DNA from: CAIWHR01 sp039931775
GTDB lineage: Bacteria > Pseudomonadota > Gammaproteobacteria > Burkholderiales > Casimicrobiaceae
NCBI GenBank assembly: GCA_039931775.1
Contig: JBDTRG010000178.1
Coordinates: forward strand, 1 to 51,276
Reading direction: 5' to 3'
DNA: 51,276 bases
Position numbers and translations under genes: made by a program. Shown piece after piece: positions 7,136-16,081 of this stretch. The first letter of the stretch is position 1. Each line of letters begins with the position of its first letter. The notes under the pieces are model-generated. The model did not search any database. It was not told the origin of the DNA and saw only the letters and a list, made by a program, of their open reading frames with translations.

Positions 7136-8020
7136 CTATCGGCGGCGGGCGCGCGCCTCGTCCAGCGCCGCGCACAAGCCCGCCACGCCATCGAGGAACC
7201 GCGGCCCCGGACGGTGCAGCAGGTTGGCATCGACCGTGAACAGATTGCCGTTCGCCACCGCCGGCAGGACCGTCCAGCGCTTCCAGTCGTCGAGCCACGA
7301 TGGACGCAGGGCCCCATCCGCGCCGGCGATGATCGCCTCGGGCTTGGCGGCCAACACCGCCTCGACGCTGACGCCGGGCGCCGGAAGGGTCAGCGATGCG
7401 AAGACGTTTTCGCCGCCGCATGCGCGGATGCCCTCGGAAATGAGATGCTTCCCGCCGATCGTGTAGAGGGGCTCGTTCCATATTTCGTAGAACACGCGGA
7501 CGGCGCGCCTGTCCGGACGCTGTGTCGACAGGCGGGCGAGCTCCGCGCGGAAGGCCCGCGCGCGCGCGGTTGCGACCGGCGCGGTACCCGCGAGCACGCC
7601 GAGCCGCTCGATGTCGTCGGCGATGCCGGCGATCGTCGTCGGCTGGGTCATGAACACGGGCACCCCGCGCGCGCGGAGTAGCGCGACCTGCGCAGGCTGA
7701 AGGTAGGGCCAGGTGACGACGAGGTCCGGTGCGAGCGCGATGATGCGCTCCATGTCGAGCCGATGCACATCGCCGACCTTGGGCTTGGCGGCGGCTTCCG
7801 GCGGCCAGTCCGACGTGGAAAGCACGCCGACGACGCGATCGCCGGCGCCAGCCGCGTAAAGGAGCTCCGTCGCATGCGGCGCGAGGCTCACGATCCGCTG
7901 CGCCGGCGCGGCGAGGGCGACGACGGCGCCGTCGTCGTCGGTCACGCTGATGGCGGCTTGCGCAACGCCGGCCGCCAGCGCGGCGAAGACCAGCGCGAAG
8001 GTACGGCCTACGGCCGCCAA
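7136..8020 (-). CDS. btuF: Periplasmic cobalamin-binding protein BtuF
   Basis: A 294-residue type III periplasmic binding protein. A hydrophobic leader (FALVFAALAAGVAQA) is followed by QRIVSLAPHATELLYAAGAGDRVVG, the typical BtuF/FepB opening, and DVHRLDMERIIALAPDLVV. The C-terminal lobe includes WLDDWKRWTVLPAVANGNLF. It would carry B12 to BtuCD. No ATG fits. The TTG at 8020, with GGGG just upstream, gives a proper signal peptide and overlaps the btuB stop by 13 bases, so translation is probably coupled. btuF is therefore co-expressed with btuB rather than with btuCD. Confidence 0.85.
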   Translation of the reverse strand: MAAVGRTFALVFAALAAGVAQAAISVTDDDGAVVALAAPAQRIVSLAPHATELLYAAGAGDRVVGVLSTSDWPPEAAAKPKVGDVHRLDMERIIALAPDLVVTWPYLQPAQVALLRARGVPVFMTQPTTIAGIADDIERLGVLAGTAPVATARARAFRAELARLSTQRPDRRAVRVFYEIWNEPLYTIGGKHLISEGIRACGGENVFASLTLPAPGVSVEAVLAAKPEAIIAGADGALRPSWLDDWKRWTVLPAVANGNLFTVDANLLHRPGPRFLDGVAGLCAALDEARARRR

Positions 8021-9879
8021 CGCAACCCCGCGAATACCGTCGCGCCGCCTGTCGAGAAGTCGGCAGCGAGCTGGTAGTCCTGATCGAACACGTTGTTCGC
8101 GCGCGCAAAGACGGTCCAGCCCTTCGCCATCTCCCATTCCGCCGTCAGGTTGAGGATGCCGTACCCGGCGAGGCGCCGCGTGTTCGTGATGTTGTCGTAA
8201 CGGTAGGACGACGCGACGACCTCGACGCCCAATCGCACGGTTCCGATCGTGTGCCCGAGCGTGACCGCGCCGTGTTGTCGCGCCCGGCGCGGGAGCACGA
8301 GCCCGGTCGTCTGATCCTCCGGGTTCGAGAGGTCGAGCGACGCCGCGATCGTCGTCGCGCCGAAGCGGACGTCCAAACCCAATGTCACGCCTACGAGCAG
8401 CGCGCTCGCGACGTTTTGCGGCAGGCAATTGAAATGCTCGTCGCATTGCAGCACGATCAGCTGGCTGACCTTGTTGCGGTACGCGATCGCGCGCGCTTCC
8501 CACGTGCCCCCCAGCGCAGCGCCGTACAGGTAGGCGCCGATTTCCGCGTTGTGCGACGTCTCCGGCCGGAGTGTGGGGTCCGAGAAGTTCGGAAAGTAAA
8601 GGTCGTTGAACGTCGGCGGCTTGAAGCCCGTGCTGCCGCCGGCGGTCATCCGGAACGACGGCGCGAACTGGTAGCCGATCGCCGCCGCGCCGGTCGTCTT
8701 GCCGCCGTACTGGCTCGAATCGTCGTGGCGCAGGTTGGCCTGCAGCGAGGCGTCTTTGTAGCGCAGCTGGTAGATGCCGAACACCGAATTCGTGTTGCGC
8801 GCGGTCACGGCAAAGTCCTCGTTTGTGGCGACGCGCTCCTCGCGCCGTTCGAGTCCGGCGGTCAGGAGGCCGAGCGGAAGCGTGAGCTCGTTCTGCCAGG
8901 TGTACTGGCGCTGCGTGGTCTTGAACGGAAAGTCGCCGAAGCCCGTTTGCGAGACGCTGTCGTCCGTTCCGGTGCCGGTGGAAAGCTGCGAGACCCAGAA
9001 GGACGCCAGGCGATTGCGGCTCGCGACGAGCCATGTGTCGACCGTCGTGATCGTACGGTCGTCCGCTCCCGGGCCGCCGTCGTACTGCGCGTTCAGCCAG
9101 TTCCAGAAGTACTGCGCGGTCAGCTCCTGGCCGTCCGCCCACGGCAGCGCCGCATACGCCGAGACGTTTTTGCTCCGGTAGCCGTCGCGGTCGTCGTTGT
9201 AGAGAAAATTCGACGGGTTCACGACCGCGTTGAAACCGGCGCTGTTCGTGCCTCCCGCCTGCACCGAAAGCCTCAATGGGCCTGCGCTGCCTGAAACACC
9301 GCCGGTCACGGTCGACGTCGAGTACGTGCCGTAGCCAGCGCTCGCATTGGCGGAAAAATCCTGGCTTCCGCGCCGCGTGAATACCTGGATCACGCCGCCG
9401 ATCGCATCCGCACCGTAGAGGCTCGACGCCGGGCCCCGAAGGATCTCGATGCGCTCGACCTGATCGAGCGGGATGGCGGCGAGCGTGGTCGCTCCGGTCG
9501 TCGCCGACGCAAGGCGAACACCGTCGACCAGCACCAGCGTCTGCTGGGTATTGGCGCCGCGCAGGAACACGCCGGAGACCGATCCGGGTCCGCCATTCTG
9601 GACGATCTCGGAACCGGGCTGCCGTTGCAGGAGCTCCGCGAGGCTTTGCACACCTGAGCGGGCGATTTCGTCGCGACCAATGACGGTGACGTCGGCGAGA
9701 AGCTCGGGTGCCGGTTTCAGTCCGCGCGTCGCCGTGACGGAAAGCGGATCGAGCCGCTGCGGGTCGGGCGGTGACGTTCCTTGTGCAAGGCCCGAATCGG
9801 AACAAGCGATCGCCACAGATGCAAGCACGAACGGCATGGCGGCGCGCGCCGCAGCAGGACAGCAGGAAGGATGGGACAC
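8008..9879 (-). CDS. btuB: TonB-dependent vitamin B12 outer-membrane receptor BtuB
   Basis: About 623 residues, close to E. coli BtuB. A leader ends near SDSGLAQG, then a Ton box (LDPLSVTATR). The plug domain has DVTVIGRDEIARSGVQSLAELLQRQPG, VFLRGANTQQTLVLVDGVR and ERIEILRGPASSLYGADAIGG. A beta-barrel ends in the aromatic strand FAGLRWRP. The GTG at 9879 is preferred because GGAG lies 7 bases upstream and a signal peptide follows; an ATG at 9837 is the alternative. A cobalamin riboswitch in the leader indicates repression by adenosylcobalamin. The receptor imports B12 with TonB energy and passes it to BtuF. Confidence 0.93.
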   Translation of the reverse strand: MSHPSCCPAAARAAMPFVLASVAIACSDSGLAQGTSPPDPQRLDPLSVTATRGLKPAPELLADVTVIGRDEIARSGVQSLAELLQRQPGSEIVQNGGPGSVSGVFLRGANTQQTLVLVDGVRLASATTGATTLAAIPLDQVERIEILRGPASSLYGADAIGGVIQVFTRRGSQDFSANASAGYGTYSTSTVTGGVSGSAGPLRLSVQAGGTNSAGFNAVVNPSNFLYNDDRDGYRSKNVSAYAALPWADGQELTAQYFWNWLNAQYDGGPGADDRTITTVDTWLVASRNRLASFWVSQLSTGTGTDDSVSQTGFGDFPFKTTQRQYTWQNELTLPLGLLTAGLERREERVATNEDFAVTARNTNSVFGIYQLRYKDASLQANLRHDDSSQYGGKTTGAAAIGYQFAPSFRMTAGGSTGFKPPTFNDLYFPNFSDPTLRPETSHNAEIGAYLYGAALGGTWEARAIAYRNKVSQLIVLQCDEHFNCLPQNVASALLVGVTLGLDVRFGATTIAASLDLSNPEDQTTGLVLPRRARQHGAVTLGHTIGTVRLGVEVVASSYRYDNITNTRRLAGYGILNLTAEWEMAKGWTVFARANNVFDQDYQLAADFSTGGATVFAGLRWRP

Positions 9880-9961
9880 GGGAGTGCTCCGCGATGACCG
9901 CGCGACCCCGCACGGCATTTCGGCTTCGTCCCCGACGCGCGGCAAAGCGCACCAGGGGCCG

Positions 9962-10142
9962 GGCGCAGGCCGGTCTCCGGGCTCGCCAGTCCTGATCGCC
10001 CGCCTTCCCGTCGTCGCACTTCTCGCGAAGCGTTCCGTCAGTGGCTCACTGGACGATCCACACCGGCTTACCGTTGCGGGGGCAGCCGCGGGTTGGCGCG
10101 GGTCGAGTCCCGCGCGGCACCGCATTCCCGTTTCACCCGTCG
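9962..10142 (-). promoter_or_regulatory. Cobalamin riboswitch in the btuB leader
   Basis: On the minus strand the family's blocks appear in order: GGGTGAAACGGGAATGCGGTG (with mid-loop GGTGCCG), GCTGCCCCCGCAACGGTAA, CCAGTGAGCCACTG, GACGGGAAGGCGGGCGATCAG, and GGACTGGCGAGCCCGGAGACC followed by GGCCTGCGCC. These match the B12-box consensus and its paired partners. The element lies 83 bases before the chosen btuB start, so it probably occludes the ribosome-binding site or terminates transcription when adenosylcobalamin is bound. The rest of the 9880-10319 gene-free stretch holds its promoter and, on the other strand, the miaB promoter. Confidence 0.93.
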
Positions 10143-10174
10143 CGAGGGATTCGCGGCGGACACCTGCTCCGATC

Positions 10175-10203
10175 ATTCTACCGCGCCGTTCGGCCGCTTT
10201 CAG
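10175..10203 (-). promoter_or_regulatory. Sigma-70 promoter of the btuB-btuF operon
   Basis: On the minus strand CTGAAA (-35, 10198-10203) and TAGAAT (-10, 10175-10180) are separated by 17 bases. Transcription would begin near 10168, just ahead of the riboswitch aptamer. Confidence 0.6.
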
Positions 10204-10250
10204 AGGTCCAACGACCCCCTTTGGCCGCCCCTGGGGCGACGGGACCCGCC

Positions 10251-10259
10251 TGCTATAAT
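10251..10259 (+). promoter_or_regulatory. Extended -10 promoter of miaB
   Basis: TGCTATAAT combines a consensus -10 with the TGn extension. A -35 box is weak, as is usual for this class. It lies 61 bases before the miaB start and is divergent from the btuB promoter. Confidence 0.55.
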
Positions 10260-10319
10260 TCGCGCCCTTTCGTCGATCAGGGTTCCCCCCGGATAACCAC
10301 CGGCCCCGGCGCCCCTTCC

Positions 10320-11651
10320 GTGACGCAAAAGCTCTACATCCGCACGTTCGGCTGCCAGATGAACGAATACGACTCGGCCAAGATGGCCGACGTGCTCGAA
10401 GCGTCCGACGGCCTCACCCTGACCGATCGCCCCGAGGACGCCGACGTCATCCTGTTCAACACGTGCTCGGTGCGCGAAAAGGCGCAGGAGCGTGTGTTCC
10501 ACGACTTGGGCCGCGTGCGGGCGCTGAAGGCCGACCGGCCCGATCTCATCATCGGCGTCGGCGGGTGCGTCGCGAGCCAGGAGGGCGCTGCCATTGTCGG
10601 GCGCGCACCGTACGTCGACCTCGTGTTCGGCCCGCAAACGCTCCACCGCCTTCCGGCGCTGATCCGCGCGCGGCGCGCTTCCGGCAAGCCGCAGGTCGAC
10701 ATCTCGTTTCCCGCGATCGAGAAATTCGACCACCTGCCGCCGGCGCGCGTCGAAGGATCGTCGGCGTTCGTGTCGATCATGGAAGGTTGCAGCAAATACT
10801 GCACATTCTGCGTGGTCCCCTACACGCGCGGCGAAGAGGTCTCGCGCCCGTTCGACGACGTGCTGACGGAAATCGCCGACCTTGCGGACCAGGGTGTGCG
10901 GGAAGTGACGCTGCTCGGCCAGAACGTCAATGCCTACCGGGGCCCGATGGGCGACGCGGCCAAGATCGCCGACCTTGCGACGCTGATCGACTACGTCGCC
11001 GAGATTCCGGGAATCGAACGCATCCGCTACACGACGTCGCATCCGAAGGAGATGACGTCGCGGCTGATCGACGCGTACCGCCGCGTCGACAAACTCGTGT
11101 CGCACCTGCACCTGCCGGTCCAGTCGGGTTCGGACCGAATCCTCGCGGCGATGAAGCGCGGCTACACGGCCCTCGAGTACCGGTCGATCGTGCGCAAGCT
11201 CCGCGCCATGCGCCCGCAGTTGTGCCTCACGTCCGATTTCATCATCGGCTTCCCGGGGGAGACCGACGACGATTTCGCGCAGACGATGAAGCTCGCCGAG
11301 GAGATGAGCTTCGACGGCGCCTTCAATTTCGCCTACAGCCCCCGGCCGGGTACGCCCGCCGCGAGCCTTGCGGACCAGGTGCCGGCCGACGTCAAACAGG
11401 CGCGCCTCCAGGCATTGCAGGTAAAGCTCGACGCGCAGTACCGCGCGTTCAGCGAAGCGATGGTCGGAACGACGCAGCGTGTGCTGGTCACCGGACGTTC
11501 GGTCAAGGATGCGGAGGAATTGCAGGCGCGCACCGAGAACAACCGGGTCGTCAATTTCACCGGCGCCGCCGCATGCATCGGCACGTACACCACCGTCGTG
11601 ATCACCGCGGCGCTACCGCACTCGCTGCGCGGCGAACTGCTCGCCGCCTAG
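10320..11651 (+). CDS. miaB: tRNA-2-methylthio-N6-dimethylallyladenosine synthase MiaB
   Basis: A 443-residue methylthiotransferase that modifies A37 of UNN-reading tRNAs. The N-terminal UPF0004 domain has the auxiliary-cluster cysteines at residues 12 (TFGCQMNEYDS), 49 (FNTCSVREKA) and 83 (GGCVA). The radical-SAM triad is C157/C161/C164 in GCSKYCTFC. A TRAM domain follows from about residue 380. The start is the GTG at 10320 (first residues M-T-Q-K-L-Y-I-R-T-F-G-C), the position where family members begin; the frame is open further upstream, but that part overlaps the divergent leader region. Confidence 0.94.
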   Translation: MTQKLYIRTFGCQMNEYDSAKMADVLEASDGLTLTDRPEDADVILFNTCSVREKAQERVFHDLGRVRALKADRPDLIIGVGGCVASQEGAAIVGRAPYVDLVFGPQTLHRLPALIRARRASGKPQVDISFPAIEKFDHLPPARVEGSSAFVSIMEGCSKYCTFCVVPYTRGEEVSRPFDDVLTEIADLADQGVREVTLLGQNVNAYRGPMGDAAKIADLATLIDYVAEIPGIERIRYTTSHPKEMTSRLIDAYRRVDKLVSHLHLPVQSGSDRILAAMKRGYTALEYRSIVRKLRAMRPQLCLTSDFIIGFPGETDDDFAQTMKLAEEMSFDGAFNFAYSPRPGTPAASLADQVPADVKQARLQALQVKLDAQYRAFSEAMVGTTQRVLVTGRSVKDAEELQARTENNRVVNFTGAAACIGTYTTVVITAALPHSLRGELLAA

Positions 11652-11724
11652 CCCCACAACATCGTACCGGGCGCACCCGTCGCGCCTCTTTACGACAATC
11701 CGTCCTACTCGTTGGAGGCTTTTC

Positions 11725-14538
11725 ATGTTCACCCGATCTCCCGCCCTTTCGTTCCTGCCGATTCGGTGGCGCGCCATCGCGCTGACGATCGGCGCCGTGG
11801 CGCTGGCGCTTTCCGGTTGCGCGACCGCGCCGGCAGGCAGCGCCCCGTCGGAAACGACGGCCGGCGCGGCGGACGCGGCGCGAACCGGGGTGGCGGCGGC
11901 CCAGGCCGCCAGCGGCACGGCCCCGAGATCGGGGGCGCCCGGCGCAGGAGCCTCTGCGCCGGCCGCGGCCGCAGCCGCAGCGGCCGCCGCGGCCGTTACG
12001 CAAGGCCAACCCAGGCCGTTCGCCGACATCATCAAGGAGGCGAAGGAGATCCCCGGTCTCTTCAAACTTTGGCAGAAGGACGACAAGGTCTGGATCGAGA
12101 TCGCGCCGGAGCAGTTCGACCAGATCTATTTCTTCCAGGCGAATCTCAACCAGGGCATCGGGGAAAACCGCATATTCGGCGGCATGATGGCGGGACACCC
12201 GTTCGCTCCCGAACAGGTCATCGCGTTCCACAAGATCGGCAACACGGTTCAGCTGCTCGCGAAAAACGTCAAATACACGGCGAAGCCCGGCACGCCGGAA
12301 GCGCGCGCCGTTGCGATGGCCTTCTCCGACAGCCTGCTCGCGAGCACGCCGGTCGTCTCGCAGCCGCACCCCGACCGCAAGTCGATCCTGATCGAGGCCA
12401 ACGCGCTGCTGCTGGCCGACATCCCCAGCGCCACGTCCGTCCTCGAGCGCAGCTATCGCCAGTCGTACGCGTTCGATGCGCGCAACTCGTCGCTCACCAA
12501 GGTGCGCGGCACGCCGGACGTCGTGACGTTCGCGGTCACCGCGCACTATTCGCTGGCGCGGATCTCGGTGCCGCCGGCGAACCCGTCGCCGGGAGCGCCG
12601 CCACCGACCGAGCCCCCGTCGACGCTGCCGGATATCCGCAGCATGTTCCTGGGCTTCCACTACAGCATCGCCAAGCTGCCGGAAGAGCCGATGCGGCCGC
12701 GCCCCCTCGACGAGCGGATCGGCTATTTCTGGACCGACCGTTTCGACTACACGTCGGACACGCCGCGCCTGCCGATCGTCAGGTACGTCAACCGCTGGCG
12801 CCTCGAAAAGAAGGATCCGACCGCCGCATTGTCGGAACCGAAGAAGCCGATCGTGTTCTGGCTCGAGCGAACCATTCCCGAACGCTATCGCCCCGCAATC
12901 CGGGACGGCATCCTCGAATGGAACAAGGCGTTCGAGAAGATCGGATTCAAGGACGCGGTCAAGGTCGAAGTCCAGCCCGACGACGCCGAGTGGGACGCCG
13001 GCGACGTGCATCGCGCGTCGGTGCGCTGGATGACCACGGCTCGCCCGGGCTTCGGCGCGATCGGCCCGTCGACCGTCGATCCGCGCACCGGCGAGATCCT
13101 CGACGCCGATATCGGTTTCGACGCGAACACGGTCCGCAACGTCCGCCATTTCCGCGTCGAGCGGATCTCGGACGCCTTTGCGGCTCCGGCCACACCATTG
13201 AACGCCATGCGGTGCGACTACGCGGAGGGCGCCGCTCAGGAGGCCGGCTTCGCTCTGGACCTCCTCGAAGCCCGCGGTTCGATCGCGCCGGACGGTGCGG
13301 ACGCGGACGAGTTCGTCTACGCCTTCGTCAAGGATGTGATGATGCACGAGGTCGGCCATACGCTCGGCCTCACGCACAATTTCCGCGCGTCGACCATCTA
13401 CACGAATGCGCAGCTCGCCGACGCCGAATTCACCAAGGCCAACGGGATCGCCGGGTCGGTAATGGAATACAACCCGTTCAACATCGCGCTCGCCGGCCAA
13501 CGCCAGGGGGCCTACAACATGCATTCGCTCGGGCCGTACGACTACTGGGCCATCGAGTACGCCTACAGGGAAATCACCCCCGAGCGCGAGAAGGAGGAGC
13601 TCGAGAAGATCGCCATGCGCTCGAACGAGCCGCAGCTCGCGTTCATGATGGACGACACGATCTTCTCGAGCGGCCTCGACCCCGACGTCAACATGTTCGA
13701 CCTGGGCGAGGATCCGCTCGCCTATGCGAAGAATCGCCTGACGCTGGTCCGCGAACTCTGGGCACGCACCGAGCGGATGCCACTCAAGGTCGACGAGCAG
13801 TACGCGATCCTGCGCCGCAACCTTTCGCGCGGGATCTCCGAGGCGAGTACCAGCGTCCAGCATGCCGCCAAGTTCGTCGGCGGCGTCACGATCCTGCGCG
13901 ACCGCGCCGGCAGTGGCCGAACGCCGCTCAACCCGATCGCGCCGGCCAAGCAACGGGCCGCGCTGAAGATGCTCGCGACCGAGGTTTTCTCGGCCGACAG
14001 TTTCACCTTCCCGCCGGACCTGCTGCGCCGGGCCTCCATCAGCTATTTCGACATCGCGAACAGCCGCGAGGTGGGGGCGCCGGTGCCGCCGCCCGACATC
14101 GCGATCGACCAGCAGGTCCTCACGCTGCAGCGGTTGGCGCTCAACCCGCTGATGAGCGACACGGTCGCGCAACGGCTGCTCAATAACGAATCGAAGACGG
14201 CGAATCCGAAGGATGCGTTGCGCCTCGCCGAACTCTACGAAACGCTGCACGCCGCGATCTGGAGCGAGTTGAAGTCGGGACGGGACATCCCGCTCTTCCG
14301 CCGGAACCTGCAGCGCGAGCACGCTACGCGACTCGCCGGCGCGTTGCTGCGTCCCTCGGGGTCGATGCCCACGGACGCCCGCGCGCAGCTTCGCGCGGAC
14401 GCCCGGCGGCTGCGCACCGAGCTCGCCGCGGCGCAGTCCGGAAAGGGCTACTCGGCCGAAGCGCAGGCGCACCTCGCCGAGGCGCTTGCGATGCTCGACG
14501 AAGCGTTGAAGGCGCCGATCGTGCGTCAGGGCGTCTGA
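11725..14538 (+). CDS. Zinc-dependent metalloprotease lipoprotein (DUF5117/DUF4953 type)
   Basis: A 937-residue protein. The leader ends in a lipobox (LALSGC, Cys about 32), followed by an alanine-rich linker (about 35-92). The middle part resembles the DUF5117 region. The catalytic motif is H541-E-V-G-H545-T-L-G-L-T-H551, a gluzincin/metzincin-like HExxHxxxxxH site. The sequence continues with NFRASTIYTNAQ and SVMEYNPFN, as in the large bacterial DUF4953 family. It is probably anchored to an outer or inner membrane surface and degrades protein substrates that cannot be told from sequence. GGAGG lies 6 bases before the ATG. It stands alone between miaB and phoH. Confidence 0.85.
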   Translation: MFTRSPALSFLPIRWRAIALTIGAVALALSGCATAPAGSAPSETTAGAADAARTGVAAAQAASGTAPRSGAPGAGASAPAAAAAAAAAAAVTQGQPRPFADIIKEAKEIPGLFKLWQKDDKVWIEIAPEQFDQIYFFQANLNQGIGENRIFGGMMAGHPFAPEQVIAFHKIGNTVQLLAKNVKYTAKPGTPEARAVAMAFSDSLLASTPVVSQPHPDRKSILIEANALLLADIPSATSVLERSYRQSYAFDARNSSLTKVRGTPDVVTFAVTAHYSLARISVPPANPSPGAPPPTEPPSTLPDIRSMFLGFHYSIAKLPEEPMRPRPLDERIGYFWTDRFDYTSDTPRLPIVRYVNRWRLEKKDPTAALSEPKKPIVFWLERTIPERYRPAIRDGILEWNKAFEKIGFKDAVKVEVQPDDAEWDAGDVHRASVRWMTTARPGFGAIGPSTVDPRTGEILDADIGFDANTVRNVRHFRVERISDAFAAPATPLNAMRCDYAEGAAQEAGFALDLLEARGSIAPDGADADEFVYAFVKDVMMHEVGHTLGLTHNFRASTIYTNAQLADAEFTKANGIAGSVMEYNPFNIALAGQRQGAYNMHSLGPYDYWAIEYAYREITPEREKEELEKIAMRSNEPQLAFMMDDTIFSSGLDPDVNMFDLGEDPLAYAKNRLTLVRELWARTERMPLKVDEQYAILRRNLSRGISEASTSVQHAAKFVGGVTILRDRAGSGRTPLNPIAPAKQRAALKMLATEVFSADSFTFPPDLLRRASISYFDIANSREVGAPVPPPDIAIDQQVLTLQRLALNPLMSDTVAQRLLNNESKTANPKDALRLAELYETLHAAIWSELKSGRDIPLFRRNLQREHATRLAGALLRPSGSMPTDARAQLRADARRLRTELAAAQSGKGYSAEAQAHLAEALAMLDEALKAPIVRQGV

Positions 14539-14588
14539 CGACGGGATCGCAACGCCGGGCAGGAAGACTCGGCGTTGCCAGGGGACAA

Positions 14589-15584
14589 ATGGGGAGCAAT
14601 GGCCGGATGACGACCCGACGCGAACGCGAGGAGATCGCGCTGACGCCGCTCGACAATCGCGCGCTCGCGAACCTGTGCGGGCCGCTCGACGGCAACCTGC
14701 GCCAGATCGAGGCTGCGCTCGACATCGCGATCGCACATCGCGGCGGCACGTTCACGCTGAGCGGGGCGCCGGCGCAGACGCACCTTGCGGCGCAGGTACT
14801 GCGCCGCTTCTACGCGCTCGCGGAAAAGCCGCTGTCGGTCGACGACATCCAGCTCGGGTTGATCGAGCTGACGACGCAGCATCGTGCCGGCCCCGGGGTG
14901 GCCGCCGTCGACGAGGAAGGCACCCGGTTGCGTACGCGCCGCGCCGATCTCCACGGCCGCACGCCGAACCAGACGCTGTACCTGAAGCACATCCAGGAAC
15001 ACGACATCACCTTCGGGATAGGCCCGGCCGGCACCGGCAAGACCTACCTCGCCGTCGCATGCGCGGTCGACGCGCTCGAACGCGACGCGGTGAAACGGCT
15101 CGTGCTCGTGCGCCCGGCTGTGGAGGCCGGCGAACGGCTGGGCTTCCTTCCTGGCGACCTTGCGCAGAAGGTCGATCCGTACCTGCGCCCGCTCTACGAC
15201 GCGCTGTACGACCTGATGGGTTTCGAGAAGACCGGCAAGCTCTTCGAGCGCGGCACGATCGAGATCGCGCCGCTCGCCTACATGCGGGGCCGCACGCTCA
15301 ACCACTCGTTCATCATCCTCGACGAAGCGCAGAACACGACGCCGGAGCAGATGAAGATGTTCCTGACCCGCATCGGCTTCGCGACGAAATCGGTCATCAC
15401 CGGTGACGTCACGCAGATCGACCTGGCGCGCGGCCAGAAAAGCGGCCTCGTCGAAGCCGACCGCATCCTGAACGGCGTCCGCGGCATCGCTTTCACGCGC
15501 TTCACCAGCGCCGACGTCGTCCGGCACCCGCTCGTGCAGAAGATCATCAGCGCCTACGAGCGCGACATCGAGAGCAGGAAATGA
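14589..15584 (+). CDS. ybeZ: PhoH-like ATPase (YbeZ)
   Basis: A 331-residue PhoH family protein. Walker A is GIGPAGTGKTYLA (about residues 144-155), Walker B is FIILDEAQNTTPEQ, and VITGDVTQIDLARGQKSGL is the helicase-like sensor region. The N-terminal part resembles a KH-like fold. YbeZ works with the YbeY endoribonuclease in rRNA maturation and RNA turnover. The next start overlaps its stop by 4 bases. An internal ATG at 14607 (MTTRRERE) has a better-spaced GGGGAG upstream and may be the real start. Confidence 0.92.
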   Translation: MGSNGRMTTRREREEIALTPLDNRALANLCGPLDGNLRQIEAALDIAIAHRGGTFTLSGAPAQTHLAAQVLRRFYALAEKPLSVDDIQLGLIELTTQHRAGPGVAAVDEEGTRLRTRRADLHGRTPNQTLYLKHIQEHDITFGIGPAGTGKTYLAVACAVDALERDAVKRLVLVRPAVEAGERLGFLPGDLAQKVDPYLRPLYDALYDLMGFEKTGKLFERGTIEIAPLAYMRGRTLNHSFIILDEAQNTTPEQMKMFLTRIGFATKSVITGDVTQIDLARGQKSGLVEADRILNGVRGIAFTRFTSADVVRHPLVQKIISAYERDIESRK

Positions 15585-16078
15585 TGCATGATCGAAGCGT
15601 GAGCGGTGCCGAGCGCGCGACGAAAGCCGCACCGCGACTTTCGCTTGCGGTCCAGTACGCGGTCGCATCGCGGGCCCTTCCCCGGCGCGCGACCCTGCGC
15701 CGCTGGGCCCGTGCGGCCGTCGATCGCGATGCGACGGTCACGCTGCGCTTCGTCGGCAAGCGCGAAGGCCGCACGCTGAACGTGCGCTACCGCGGCAGGG
15801 AGTCCGCAACCAACGTGCTCACCTTCGTCTACGATGAAAAGCCGACGCTGTCCGGCGACGTCATCCTGTGCGCGCCCGTGCTGCGGCAGGAGGCCAGGGC
15901 CCAGCGGAAGCCGCTTGCCGATCACTGCGCGCACCTCGTCGTCCACGGCATACTGCACCTGCAAGGATACGACCACCAGACCGAGCGCGACGCGCGCGTC
16001 ATGGAGGCACGCGAGACCGCAATCCTGGCGGCGCTCGGCATGCCCGACCCGTACACCGCGCCCACGCCGTGGCGCTGA
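15581..16078 (+). CDS. ybeY: Endoribonuclease YbeY
   Basis: A 165-residue UPF0054 metalloenzyme. The zinc site is the three-histidine motif HLVVHGILHLQGYDH near residue 117-131. Upstream is the conserved NVRYRGRESATNVLTFVYDE. YbeY takes part in 16S rRNA 3' end maturation and 70S quality control. It is translationally coupled to ybeZ (ATGA) and is followed 3 bases later by corC, the standard ybeZ-ybeY-ybeX-lnt order. Confidence 0.94.
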   Translation: MMHDRSVSGAERATKAAPRLSLAVQYAVASRALPRRATLRRWARAAVDRDATVTLRFVGKREGRTLNVRYRGRESATNVLTFVYDEKPTLSGDVILCAPVLRQEARAQRKPLADHCAHLVVHGILHLQGYDHQTERDARVMEARETAILAALGMPDPYTAPTPWR

Positions 16079-16081
16079 CGC

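Noticed and set aside
11602..14736. A reading frame of over 1000 codons on the minus strand opposite the zinc metalloprotease gene
   Set aside because: It is antisense to a gene with signal peptide, lipobox and HExxH motif, is rich in Arg and Glu without family motifs, and arises from GC-rich third positions.
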